From Clostridiales bacterium (lineage in GTDB: Bacteria > Bacillota_A > Clostridia > Oscillospirales > Oscillospiraceae), in the NCBI GenBank assembly GCA_019410105.1, contig DXTB01000001.1, positions 186,001-250,000 of the forward strand: a stretch of 64,000 bases of DNA, in the 5' to 3' direction. The notes beneath the pieces were generated by a model, which was not told the DNA's origin, ran no database searches, and saw nothing but the letters and a program-made list of their open reading frames with translations. How positions within the stretch are numbered: position 1 is the first letter of the stretch; the number at the start of each line of letters is the position of its first letter. The position numbers were made by a program, and so were the translations under genes. This document shows, one piece after another, positions 50,150 to 57,542 of this stretch.

Positions 50150-50194
50150 CTCATAACCCGGAGGTCGTTGGTTCAAGTCCAGCCCCCGCAACCA
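50150..50194 (+). other. attR: 45-bp direct repeat of the tRNA-fMet 3' end, copy 2
   Basis: Identical to 41079-41123. The upstream part of the tRNA is absent, so this is a duplicated 3' fragment and not a second gene. It is followed by a different but equally shaped terminator hairpin and then a second integrase, so it also acts as the left att site of the neighbouring element. Confidence 0.93.
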
Positions 50195-50195
50195 C

Positions 50196-50235
50196 AAAAC
50201 CGTCTGATTTCTTGCGAAATCAGACGGTTTTTCTT
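50196..50235 (+). terminator. Terminator hairpin after the second att copy
   Basis: A 16-bp perfect stem (50196-50211 with 50216-50231), TTGC loop, T-run. It contains the same CTGATTTC core as the first-copy hairpin, with different flanks. Confidence 0.9.
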
Positions 50236-50292
50236 CACTTTTTGTCTCCAAAAGTTTCCGGAGAAATTACGCGATTTTGCAAAATTTGCAGT

Positions 50293-50314
50293 TGACCCAA
50301 ACCGTGACCCAGAC
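50293..50314. repeat. Paired TGACCCA repeats beside the second integrase
   Basis: TGACCCAAACCG at 50293 and TGACCCAGACAG at 50305, 12 bp apart. This is the same spacing and place relative to att as the pair at 41198. Confidence 0.6.
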
Positions 50315-50388
50315 AGGGCAAAAAACGTGCCTTGGCGCAGCCCTTCTGCACCAAGGCTTTCCTGCTGTTTGGGATTATTTTTTCGCTT

Positions 50389-51485
50389 TCAGATTGCCGC
50401 CGTCAGGACTTTTTCCATAGTCCTGGCCGCCTCCTTTTGCGCCGCTGTCGTGACGTGGGCGTAGGTGTCCAGGGTGAACCCGGCGGAGTAGTGCCCCAGC
50501 ATCCCTGAGACGGTCTTGATGTCCACACCGTTCTGGAGCGCCAGCGTCGCGAAGGTGTGTCGGAGATCGTGGAACCGGACCTGGGGTAACCCCGCCCGCT
50601 TCAGCACCCCGTGGAGCTTGCGGAGGACGCTGTCCGGCGAGATCGGCCCGCCGTTTGGCGAGGGGAAGACCCAGGGGCTGTTCCCCGCTTTTTCCTCTGT
50701 TGTTTCAAAATGGCCGTCACGTCCTCCGCCAGCGGCAGCGTCCGGTAGGCGTTCTTGGTTTTCAGCGGCGCCTCCACGATCTTGCCTTCGATCCGGACCA
50801 CCTGCCGCTTCACTTGCAGCTCCCCCTTCTCCAGGTCGATGTCCGTCCACTTGAGGCCCAGCAGTTCTCCCCTTCTCAATCCGGTGGCCAGGTCCAGGTA
50901 GTACAGCTCGAAGACGCCGCTCTCACGGGCTTCCCGCAGGAAGGATGCCAGCTGCTCTACCGGCAGGGTCTTCATCTCCTTTTTCTCTACCTTCGGCAGG
51001 GCACAGCCGGCGGTGGGGTCCTTGATGATGAGCTTTTGTTCTTGTGCCAGCTTCATGGCCGACTCGAGGATCTGGTGGATGTTCCGCACGGTCTTGGGAC
51101 TAAGCCCCTTGGGCTGGTTTTTGGCCTCCAGTCTTGTCACTCTCCCTCTATTCAGCAGCTTTTTGTAGAACTTCTGTAACTCCAGAGAGGACAACTTATT
51201 CAGCGGCATGCTGCCGATATTGGGCTTGATGTGGTTCTCGATGTAGCCCCGGTAAGTCTGGTGGGATGACGGTCGGACCTTGATCTTTGCGTAGTTCTCG
51301 TACCAGACGTCCATCCACTGGCCCACGGTGTATTTGCCGGTCTTGGCCGCGTCCAGGCCCTGGGCCTCTCCGATGGCGGCTTTCAGTTTCTCCCGGACCT
51401 CCGCCTGGGTCCTGCCCAGGACGTTCGGGTAGATGGTCTTGCCGGTGTCCGGGCCGTGCCCGGCGGTGTACCGCCCCACCCAGCG
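50389..51485 (-). pseudogene. Second tyrosine integrase, broken by a frameshift and 5' truncation
   Basis: Two frames together match the intact integrase from its GRYT block to its last residues. The N-terminal part lies in the frame ending at 50601 and the catalytic end (WVFPSPNGGP, HDLRHTFATL, LGHYSAGF, LDTYAHVT) in the frame ending at 50389. The switch is at a run of five A (plus strand T 50689-50693), where six would restore the frame. Upstream of about 51485 the expected start (basic GEGNIRKR block) is missing and unrelated sequence takes its place, so the 5' end was also lost. It cannot make a normal integrase. 51486-51614 holds nothing recognisable. Confidence 0.9.
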
Positions 51486-51614
51486 AACATCTTTCTCTAT
51501 TTGCAAAACTAGAGTCTTTACTTGATTGAGAAACATCGTAAACGGTCGCATATGGAAACGCATGGATTCCAGCAATCCCAACCATAATTTCAGAAGTTAT
51601 TAGCCGAAGCACAC

Positions 51615-52286
51615 TTAAAGGCTCTCTTCCCGGCTGCGAGAAAAAGAGCCAATAGAATTAAAAATCTCCGATAGTTTGGACGGAGAAAGTATCTTAACAT
51701 GCCGATATCCCAACGAAATGATCTTTTCCTTGGCAAATCCGTTCAAAATGCGATTGGCGGAAATTCGATTGATGCCGGTTATAGCGGCTATCTGCTCATG
51801 CGTATAGGGAATGACAGGGCCGGACCGCTTGTAATACGCATAGAGCAGATAAGCCACCCGTTTACTGCTCTCCCTAAAATGGGAACAGAGAATATATTCA
51901 TGAAGCAGGATGATACGGCCAAGCATATGTGAAAACATATTTTGAAACGTCGGCATATCCTGCTTTACAAACTGAAAAAATTTTTCTGAAGAAAGCGCAT
52001 AAAAGCTGATAGGTGTGATTGCCTGCGCATCCTGAACAATCACTGAATTTGGAATGAGAGATTCCAAATATATGATGTTGTTTTCTGAAACATAAAACAG
52101 GGTAATATCCTCGCCTTCATAGCTTGTACAAAAAGCGCGGACAGTGCCCTGAGTAATATACCAGAGTTCATTAGCGGGACTCCCGCGCTCCAGCAAATAT
52201 GAGTTTTTCTCCAGGCATCGTTTGGATCCATATGACAGGAAAATGCTTTTAAAAAAGAGACTGTTATTCTCCGGCGGCTCTCCCAT
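51615..52286 (-). CDS. Crp/Fnr-family transcriptional regulator
   Basis: 223 residues. An N-terminal cyclic-nucleotide-binding-like barrel (about 20-120: LEKNSYLLERGSPANELWYITQGTVRAF) lacks the Arg-Ser pair needed for cAMP. There is no Fnr-type Cys cluster: cysteines are only at about 24, 53 and 138. A dimer helix follows (FQNMFSHMLGRIILLHEYI), then a C-terminal winged helix with YTHEQIAAITGINRISANRILNGFAKEKII. It is divergent from the TRAP/dehydrogenase operon and most likely controls it in response to a small ligand. AAAGGAG lies before the ATG. Similar regulators include CooA-, PrfA- and CprK-like proteins. Confidence 0.88.
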   Translation of the reverse strand: MGEPPENNSLFFKSIFLSYGSKRCLEKNSYLLERGSPANELWYITQGTVRAFCTSYEGEDITLFYVSENNIIYLESLIPNSVIVQDAQAITPISFYALSSEKFFQFVKQDMPTFQNMFSHMLGRIILLHEYILCSHFRESSKRVAYLLYAYYKRSGPVIPYTHEQIAAITGINRISANRILNGFAKEKIISLGYRHVKILSPSKLSEIFNSIGSFSRSREESL

Positions 52287-52339
52287 ACGGTTCTTCTCCT
52301 TTCGTTTTTACTTGATTATAAATAGTATTTTTGTGTAGT

Positions 52340-52366
52340 TTTGAATAAAATTATACAAATCAAAAC
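52340..52366. promoter_or_regulatory. Inverted repeat in the divergent Crp/TRAP promoter region
   Basis: TTTTGA-N15-TCAAAA in a very AT-rich 163-bp gap, overlapping TATAAT-like sequence on the minus strand. TTGAT/ATCAA half-sites of Crp/Fnr type also occur. A plausible operator for the adjacent regulator. Confidence 0.5.
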
Positions 52367-52449
52367 AAAAAAACGTGATAAATTAGACGAGAAATCGGCA
52401 GTGCAGCTTTTGCAATTGCCTGAAAACACACCATGAACGGAGGATACTT

Positions 52450-53502
52450 ATGAAAAAGCTCTTAGCAATGATGTTGGCTTGCATCACAGTGCTTTCGCTC
52501 ACTGCTTGCGGCGGCAATTCCAACGATGCCGGAAGCACTGGAGACTCCGGGAACGCCTCGACCAGCGGGGAAGTCATTACGCTGAAGGCCGGCATGAGCG
52601 GCAACGAAACCTCTCCTACGTATATCGCGCTTTCTGAGTTTAAGCGGCTGGTGGAGGAGCGCACCGATGGGCGGTATGTCATTGAAATCTACACCAACGA
52701 CCAGCTCTCCTCCGGCGACCAGATGAAGGCCATTGAGATGGGCATGAACAATACCATCGACATCGAAATGCACGCCGGCTCTCTGTGGGGAACCTATGCG
52801 CCTCAGATGCAGGTAGTCAGCACGCCCTTCCTCTTCTCCAGCTATGAGGACGCCGATAAGCTGGTCCTGGATCCTGAGAGCGAAGGCTATCAGCTGATCG
52901 AAGGCTGGCTGGCCGAAAAGGGCGTCCACACCCTGGGCATCCTGGAGCAAGGCTTCCGGCAGCTGTCCAACTCCAAGAAGGAGATCGTGACCCCCGAGGA
53001 TATCAAGGGTATGAAGTTCCGCGTACCTCAGACCGCCATCCTGATCGACGCGTTTGACGCGATGGGCGCCAGTGCCTCCCCCATGAGCTTCTCCGAGGTG
53101 TACACCGCTCTGCAGCAGGGCACCATTGACGGCCAGGAGAACCCGCTCAGCGCCATGGTGACCGGCAAGTTCGAGGAAGTGCAGAAATACGTCACGATGT
53201 GGAATTACTCCTATGATATCTTTGTACTCAACGCTAGTGGAAAGGTTTGGGACAGCCTGAGCGACGAGGACAAGGCGATCTTTGACGAGTGCGGCAAGGA
53301 GGCCTGCGCGGCCGAGGTGGTGGCCTCCCGCGAAGCCGACGACGGCTTCAGAAAGACCGTTGAGGACGCCGGCGTACAGATTACGAATCTGACCGCCGAG
53401 CAGCAGGCGGCCTTTAAGGAGGCCTGCGCGCCCGTGTATGAAAAGTATAAAGATGTCATTGGCGAAGATGTCTACGCCGCCTTTGGCTACGAGTTTAGCT
53501 GA
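52450..53502 (+). CDS. dctP: TRAP transporter solute-binding protein (DctP family lipoprotein)
   Basis: 350 residues with a lipoprotein signal (KKLLAMMLACITVLSLTACGG, Cys near 20). DctP blocks: LSEFKRLVEERTDGRYVIEIYTNDQLSSGDQMKAIEMG, GFRQLSNSKKEIVTPEDIKGMKFRVPQTAILIDAFDAMGASASPMSFSEVYTALQQGTIDGQENPL. The Arg in KFRVP (near residue 195) is the usual carboxylate-binding residue. It is about as distant from the first DctP (6132-7202) as typical paralogues, so a different substrate is likely. Given the dehydrogenase complex in the same operon, a 2-oxo acid, lactate-like or acetoin-like compound is reasonable. AACGGAGG stands before the ATG. Confidence 0.93.
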   Translation: MKKLLAMMLACITVLSLTACGGNSNDAGSTGDSGNASTSGEVITLKAGMSGNETSPTYIALSEFKRLVEERTDGRYVIEIYTNDQLSSGDQMKAIEMGMNNTIDIEMHAGSLWGTYAPQMQVVSTPFLFSSYEDADKLVLDPESEGYQLIEGWLAEKGVHTLGILEQGFRQLSNSKKEIVTPEDIKGMKFRVPQTAILIDAFDAMGASASPMSFSEVYTALQQGTIDGQENPLSAMVTGKFEEVQKYVTMWNYSYDIFVLNASGKVWDSLSDEDKAIFDECGKEACAAEVVASREADDGFRKTVEDAGVQITNLTAEQQAAFKEACAPVYEKYKDVIGEDVYAAFGYEFS

Positions 53503-53573
53503 TAATCCCGGCGTTTTTGGCGGAATGTTCCATCAGCTTTTTCAAGAACTCTTATGACCTGAGCCAAATCTTG

Positions 53574-53612
53574 ATGGGGCTGTTGCGAATGTGAGATTTG
53601 CGGCAGCCCCAT
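53574..53612 (+). terminator. Intercistronic hairpin between dctP and dctQ
   Basis: ATGGGGCTG (53574-53582) pairs with CAGCCCCAT (53604-53612) around a 21-nt loop. It occupies the same position as the hairpin at 6094-6120 in the first TRAP locus and has a related outer stem. Confidence 0.62.
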
Positions 53613-53665
53613 TTCCAAACACATCCAAATAAATGTGCAGCGAAAACAAAAAGGAGGAGATGTGT

Positions 53666-54157
53666 GTGAAACAACACGGTCTGAAGTACTTATGGGATCA
53701 CTTTGAGGAAACGATCGCCGCGATCATCATTTTGATCATGGCCATCATCAATTTCATGAACGTTGTGGGCAGATTTGCCCTGAAGCATTCTCTGGCTTGG
53801 GCAGACGAACTGACCCTGCTCCTGTTCCTGTGGGCCACCATGATGGGCGCCGCTATTGCCTTCAAGCGGGGGAGCCATTTCAACATGGGCCTGCTCTCGG
53901 AGTCCGGTGGAAAAACGCGGCACATCATACTGGCCGCGGCGGTTCTGCTCTTCAATGTTTTGTTCAGCGTGCTAGTCATGGTCACTGGTGTGAAGATGAT
54001 GCTCAACCAGATTTCCTTCAACGGCATTCTTCCCACGCTCCACATTCCCCAGGCGATTCAGGGAGTGGCCGTCCCCGTCGGCGCATTTTTTATGATCGTT
54101 CGCTCTGTTGAGGGCTTTTGGGAAACTCTGAAGAAAGAGAGGCAGAGTGAAGTATGA
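53666..54157 (+). CDS. dctQ: TRAP transporter small permease subunit (DctQ family)
   Basis: The GTG at 53666 is chosen because AAGGAGG ends eight bases before it; the ATG at 53660 would be only two bases away. 163 residues with four hydrophobic helices and the DctQ signature LAWADELTLLLFLWATMMGAAIAFKRGSHFNM. It overlaps dctM by four bases (ATGA). Confidence 0.93.
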   Translation: MKQHGLKYLWDHFEETIAAIIILIMAIINFMNVVGRFALKHSLAWADELTLLLFLWATMMGAAIAFKRGSHFNMGLLSESGGKTRHIILAAAVLLFNVLFSVLVMVTGVKMMLNQISFNGILPTLHIPQAIQGVAVPVGAFFMIVRSVEGFWETLKKERQSEV

Positions 54158-55428
54158 GTGGAATTTTGCTGTTCGGCTCTTTTGCCGTGCTGCTGGTGCT
54201 GGGTGTGCCCATCTGCGTTTCCCTGGGCCTGTCCTCCGTTGTGGGGCTGTTGGCCAGCGGCTTTGATCTGGGTATGCTCCCGGACACAATCTATGCCTCC
54301 GTGTGCAAGTATGCTCTTCTGGCGGTGCCCTTCTTTGTCCTGGCCGGCGCCATCATGGAGTATGCCGGCATTTCTGAAAAGCTGATCCGCTTCGCGGATA
54401 CCTGCGTGGGACACCGCAAAAGCGGCCTGATCACGGTGGTCGTGGTGACGTCCTGCTTTTTCGCAGCCATCTCTGGTTCCGGCGCGGCCGCCGTGGCTGC
54501 TCTGGGCGGAATCCTGATCCCGGCCATGGCCGATGCCAAGTACGACAAGGGGATATCCACCGTCCTGGTGAGCGCTTCCGGCGCCATCGGCATCATCATC
54601 CCTCCCAGCATCGGCTACGTGGTATACGCCTCTATCGTGAATGTCTCCGTCAGCGACCTGTTCCTGGCTGGCATCATCCCCGGCATTCTGCTGGGCATCT
54701 CCTATATCGTGGTGGCGGTGTGGATGTCCCGCGGCAATCACGAGATCATCCACCGGGGGCCCGCCAGCGGCAAGGAGAGATGGGCCGCGTTCAAGGACGC
54801 GATCTGGGGCCTGCTGATGCCCGTCATTATTCTGGGCGGCATCTACGGCGGTATCTTTACCCCGACGGAGGCTGCGGCCGTGGCCGTCATTTACGGCCTG
54901 ATTGTGGGCATTTTCATCTATCGGAAGATCACGATGAAGAACATTCTGACCGTGCTGCGGAGCGCCGCGGTCTCTTCCGCCACGGTCATGTACGTGGTCG
55001 CCTGCGCCTCTGTATTCGTCTGGATCCTGACCACCTCTCATGTGGCCACGGACCTGTCCAACGCCATGCTGGCCATCTCCGGCAACAAGGTGGTGCTGCT
55101 CCTGCTGGTGAACGTGGTCTTTCTGATCGCCGGCTGCTTCCTGGACGGCAGCTCTGCATACTACATCTTCATGCCCGTGGTACTCCCCATTTTGCAGGCC
55201 CTGAATGTGGATTTGGTGCAGGCGGGCGTGTTCATCACCGTGAACCTGGCCATCGGTCTGGTGACGCCGCCCATCGGCATCAACCTCTATGTGGGCGCGG
55301 GCATTGCGGGCGTCAGCGTCTCCAGCCTGGTGAAAAAGGTGGTCCCCTTTGTAATCGGCGGCGCCGTTATTCTGCTGTTGCTTACGTTTATCCCACAACT
55401 CTCGGTCGGAATTCTGCATCTTTTTTGA
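54154..55428 (+). CDS. dctM: TRAP transporter large permease subunit (DctM family)
   Basis: 424 residues, about twelve hydrophobic helices. Blocks: LVLGVPICVSLGLSSVVGLL, FFVLAGAIMEYAGISEKLIRFADTCVGH, ISGSGAAAVAALGGILIPAM, SGAIGIIIPPSIGYVVYA, GIFTPTEAAAVAVIYGLIVG, and TPPIGINLYVGAGI near the end. It forms the transport channel with DctQ. The dehydrogenase E1 alpha gene starts 77 bp downstream, with no terminator between. Confidence 0.95.
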   Translation: MSGILLFGSFAVLLVLGVPICVSLGLSSVVGLLASGFDLGMLPDTIYASVCKYALLAVPFFVLAGAIMEYAGISEKLIRFADTCVGHRKSGLITVVVVTSCFFAAISGSGAAAVAALGGILIPAMADAKYDKGISTVLVSASGAIGIIIPPSIGYVVYASIVNVSVSDLFLAGIIPGILLGISYIVVAVWMSRGNHEIIHRGPASGKERWAAFKDAIWGLLMPVIILGGIYGGIFTPTEAAAVAVIYGLIVGIFIYRKITMKNILTVLRSAAVSSATVMYVVACASVFVWILTTSHVATDLSNAMLAISGNKVVLLLLVNVVFLIAGCFLDGSSAYYIFMPVVLPILQALNVDLVQAGVFITVNLAIGLVTPPIGINLYVGAGIAGVSVSSLVKKVVPFVIGGAVILLLLTFIPQLSVGILHLF

Positions 55429-55505
55429 CTGAGCGCCTCTTTTGCTGAATGATATCCGATCCAATTTTAGACGGAAGAACATTTATGAAAATTGGGGAGA
55501 TTACT

Positions 55506-56471
55506 ATGAAATACGAAAACGACTTTCTGCTGAAACTGTACAAGGACCTTCTGGAGACGCGGCTGCTGGAAATCAAAATGACGGATCTCTATGCCGAGAG
55601 CCGGGTCCCCGGCCACATTCACAGCGGCACGGGCCAGGAGGCCGCCTTTGTCGGCGTGCTGGCCACGAGAAAACCCGGCGATTATTTCAAGCTCCCGCAC
55701 CGCGTCGTCAGTTCCGCGTATCTGGTCGGCGATCCGCTGGATACGTTCTTTGGCGAGATCCTGGCCAAAAAGACCGGCAACTCCGGCGGCCGCGGCGGCA
55801 TCAACCACCTGGGCAGGCTCTGCGATGGCGTCCTCGGCATGTCGGGTACCCTGGGCTGCGACGCGGCCATCCCCGTGGGCGCGGCCATGACCATTGAGGC
55901 GGAGGGCCGGGACAACGTGGCATTCTTCTTTGTGGGAGACGGCGCCACCAACCGCGGTCCCGTCTACGAGGCCATGACCCTGGCCGCGGACTGGAAGCTG
56001 CCGGTGGTCTTTGTGTGCATCAACAACGGCTTCGCCATTTCCACCCCCATTACATATGCCTCCCCCGTGCCCAACGTCATGGCCGACAAGGCGGCGGGCT
56101 TCAATATGCCCGCCGTGATCGTGGACGGCACCGACGTTCTGGACACCTACGAGGGCGCCTCCAAGATCGTGGAGGGCGTCCGCGCCGGCAACGGTCCCGC
56201 TGTGATCGAGTGCAAATGCTGCCGCTGGAGAGGCCACTTTGAGGGCGACCAGTGCGCATATCGGGATCAATCCGTTACGGAGAAGTGGATGCAGGAGCGG
56301 GACTGCGTAAAGAACTTTGAGCAGGACCTGGTCAAGCAGGGCATCTTGACGGACGAGCAGATCGGCAAAATGCGCCAGGACTTCGACCGGGAGATGGAAG
56401 AGGCCATTGCAAGAGCAGAGGCTGCTCCTGAGATGACAGCTGATGAGATCTACGATTTCCTTTATGTCTGA
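55506..56471 (+). CDS. 2-oxoacid/acetoin dehydrogenase E1 component, alpha subunit
   Basis: 321 residues from the ATG at 55506 (GGGGAG upstream; an ATG at 55485 is an alternative). It carries the thiamine diphosphate motif GDGATNRG ... CINN (about residues 144-174) and the E1 alpha start LLKLYKDLLETRLLEIKMTDLYAESRVPGHIHSGTGQEA, with LGCDAAIPVGAAM near 117. The length and the compact form match acetoin dehydrogenase AcoA and bacterial PDH E1 alpha. With the beta subunit it decarboxylates or cleaves the substrate on thiamine diphosphate. First enzyme gene after the TRAP genes. Confidence 0.92.
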   Translation: MKYENDFLLKLYKDLLETRLLEIKMTDLYAESRVPGHIHSGTGQEAAFVGVLATRKPGDYFKLPHRVVSSAYLVGDPLDTFFGEILAKKTGNSGGRGGINHLGRLCDGVLGMSGTLGCDAAIPVGAAMTIEAEGRDNVAFFFVGDGATNRGPVYEAMTLAADWKLPVVFVCINNGFAISTPITYASPVPNVMADKAAGFNMPAVIVDGTDVLDTYEGASKIVEGVRAGNGPAVIECKCCRWRGHFEGDQCAYRDQSVTEKWMQERDCVKNFEQDLVKQGILTDEQIGKMRQDFDREMEEAIARAEAAPEMTADEIYDFLYV

Positions 56472-56489
56472 TAGGGGAGGATGCGAATT

Positions 56490-57470
56490 ATGAAAGTCAC
56501 ATTTGGCAAAGCGATCACTGACGCTTTGAATGAGGAGATGCGCAGAGACAGCAAGGTCGTGCTTTACGGAGAGGATATTGCCGAGTTCGGCAACATTTTC
56601 GGCCTGACGCGGGGGATGCTGGAGGAGTACGGCCCGAAGCGGGTCCGCAATACGCCCATCACAGAGACGGCGATCATCGGCAGCGCCATCGGCGCGGCGG
56701 AGACCGGCCTTCGTCCCTGCGTGGAGCTGATGTACTCCGACTTCACGACCGTCTGCTTTGCCGAGATCTTCCACTGCGTGGCAAAGTGGAGATACATGCA
56801 CGGCCCGGAATACAAGCTGCCCCTGGTCATCCGCAACGCCTCCGGCAGCGCCAACGGCGCGGGCTCCGAGCACTCCAACTGCGTGGAGAGCCTGTTCATG
56901 CACGCCCCCGGCCTGACGGTGGTCACTCCCTCCTGCGCCTATGACGCCAAGGGCCTGCTGAAGTCCGCCATTCGTTCGGACAACCCGGTGCTGTTCTGCG
57001 AGCCGAAGCTGCTCTACCAGTCCAAGCAGGAGATCCCCGACGAGATTTATCACAGTGACTACACGATCCCCCTGGGTCAGGCGGACGTAAAGCGCCAGGG
57101 CAAGGACGTGACGTTGGTGGCAGTGGGCCTCATGGTCCCCCGGGCAATGGAAGCCGCCCAGAAGCTGGCCGCCGAAGGGATCGAGGTGGAGGTGGTGGAT
57201 CCTCGTACCATCACGCCTCTGGACAAGGATACCATCTTTGCCTCTATCCGGAAGACCCACCGGGCGGCGGTCGTAGAAGAGAGCAACAAGACCGCCGGCA
57301 TCGGCGCCGAGTTGGCCGCGCTGTTCCAGGAAGAGCTGTATGACGAACTGGATGGCCCGGTGGTCAGAATCGCCGCGCTGGATGTTCCCATGCCCTACAA
57401 CATTCCGATGGAGCACTATTCCATTCCGGACGTCAATCGGATCGTTGCGTCCATCCGCAAGATGTTCTGA
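56490..57470 (+). CDS. 2-oxoacid/acetoin dehydrogenase E1 component, beta subunit
   Basis: The ATG at 56490 has GGGGAGG at a proper distance; an ATG at 56481 is too close to it. 326 residues with VTFGKAITDALNEEMRRDSKVVLYGEDIAEFGNIFGLTRGM, the cofactor-binding Glu in VRNTPITETAIIGSAIGAAETGLRPCVELMYSDF, and GSEHSNCVESLFMHAPGLTVVTPSCAYDAKGLL. The C-terminal transketolase domain contains EVVDPRTITPLDKDTI. It completes the E1 heterotetramer. Confidence 0.93.
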   Translation: MKVTFGKAITDALNEEMRRDSKVVLYGEDIAEFGNIFGLTRGMLEEYGPKRVRNTPITETAIIGSAIGAAETGLRPCVELMYSDFTTVCFAEIFHCVAKWRYMHGPEYKLPLVIRNASGSANGAGSEHSNCVESLFMHAPGLTVVTPSCAYDAKGLLKSAIRSDNPVLFCEPKLLYQSKQEIPDEIYHSDYTIPLGQADVKRQGKDVTLVAVGLMVPRAMEAAQKLAAEGIEVEVVDPRTITPLDKDTIFASIRKTHRAAVVEESNKTAGIGAELAALFQEELYDELDGPVVRIAALDVPMPYNIPMEHYSIPDVNRIVASIRKMF

Positions 57471-57500
57471 CCGAAACGCATCATTTTGAAAAGGAGGAGC

Positions 57501-57542
57501 ATGTTAAGGCCTCCACAGAGCCTTAACAACATCAGACTATGA
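57501..57542 (+). promoter_or_regulatory. Leader mini-ORF and hairpin coupled to the E2 start
   Basis: The strong AAGGAGG (57491-57497) stands before an ATG at 57501 that encodes MLRPPQSLNNIRL and stops in TGA at 57540. That TGA overlaps the E2 ATG (57539) as ATGA. GTTAAGGC (57503-57510) pairs with GCCTTAAC (57520-57527). The loop region contains CCTCC, complementary to the ribosome site. E2 itself has no other ribosome binding site, so E2 translation probably depends on the leader and this structure. Confidence 0.6.

Larger units (their letters stand above)
41124..50194. mobile_element. Integrated genomic island in tRNA-fMet (9.1 kb)
   Basis: The element is bounded by the 45-bp att repeats. 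It carries its own integrase at the left end, paired TGACCCA motifs near both ends, a two-component system, a receiver-like protein, two lipoproteins and two internal 0.3-kb repeats. No replication, relaxase, conjugation or phage structural gene is present, so it is either a mobilisable satellite or the residue of a larger element. The second integrase beyond the right att copy shows that another element had used the same site. Confidence 0.88.

Noticed and set aside
50150..50194. Second tRNA-fMet gene
   Set aside because: Only the 3' 45 bases match; the acceptor 5' strand, D arm and most of the anticodon stem are missing, so it is an att duplication.
41124..50194. Prophage
   Set aside because: No capsid, terminase, tail, lysis or replication genes among the island cargo.
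54058..55482. 474-codon open frame on the minus strand
   Set aside because: Antisense of dctM, His/Asp/Gln-rich, with no start signals.
55467..57416. 649-codon open frame on the minus strand
   Set aside because: It is antisense to both E1 genes, which have unmistakable family motifs.
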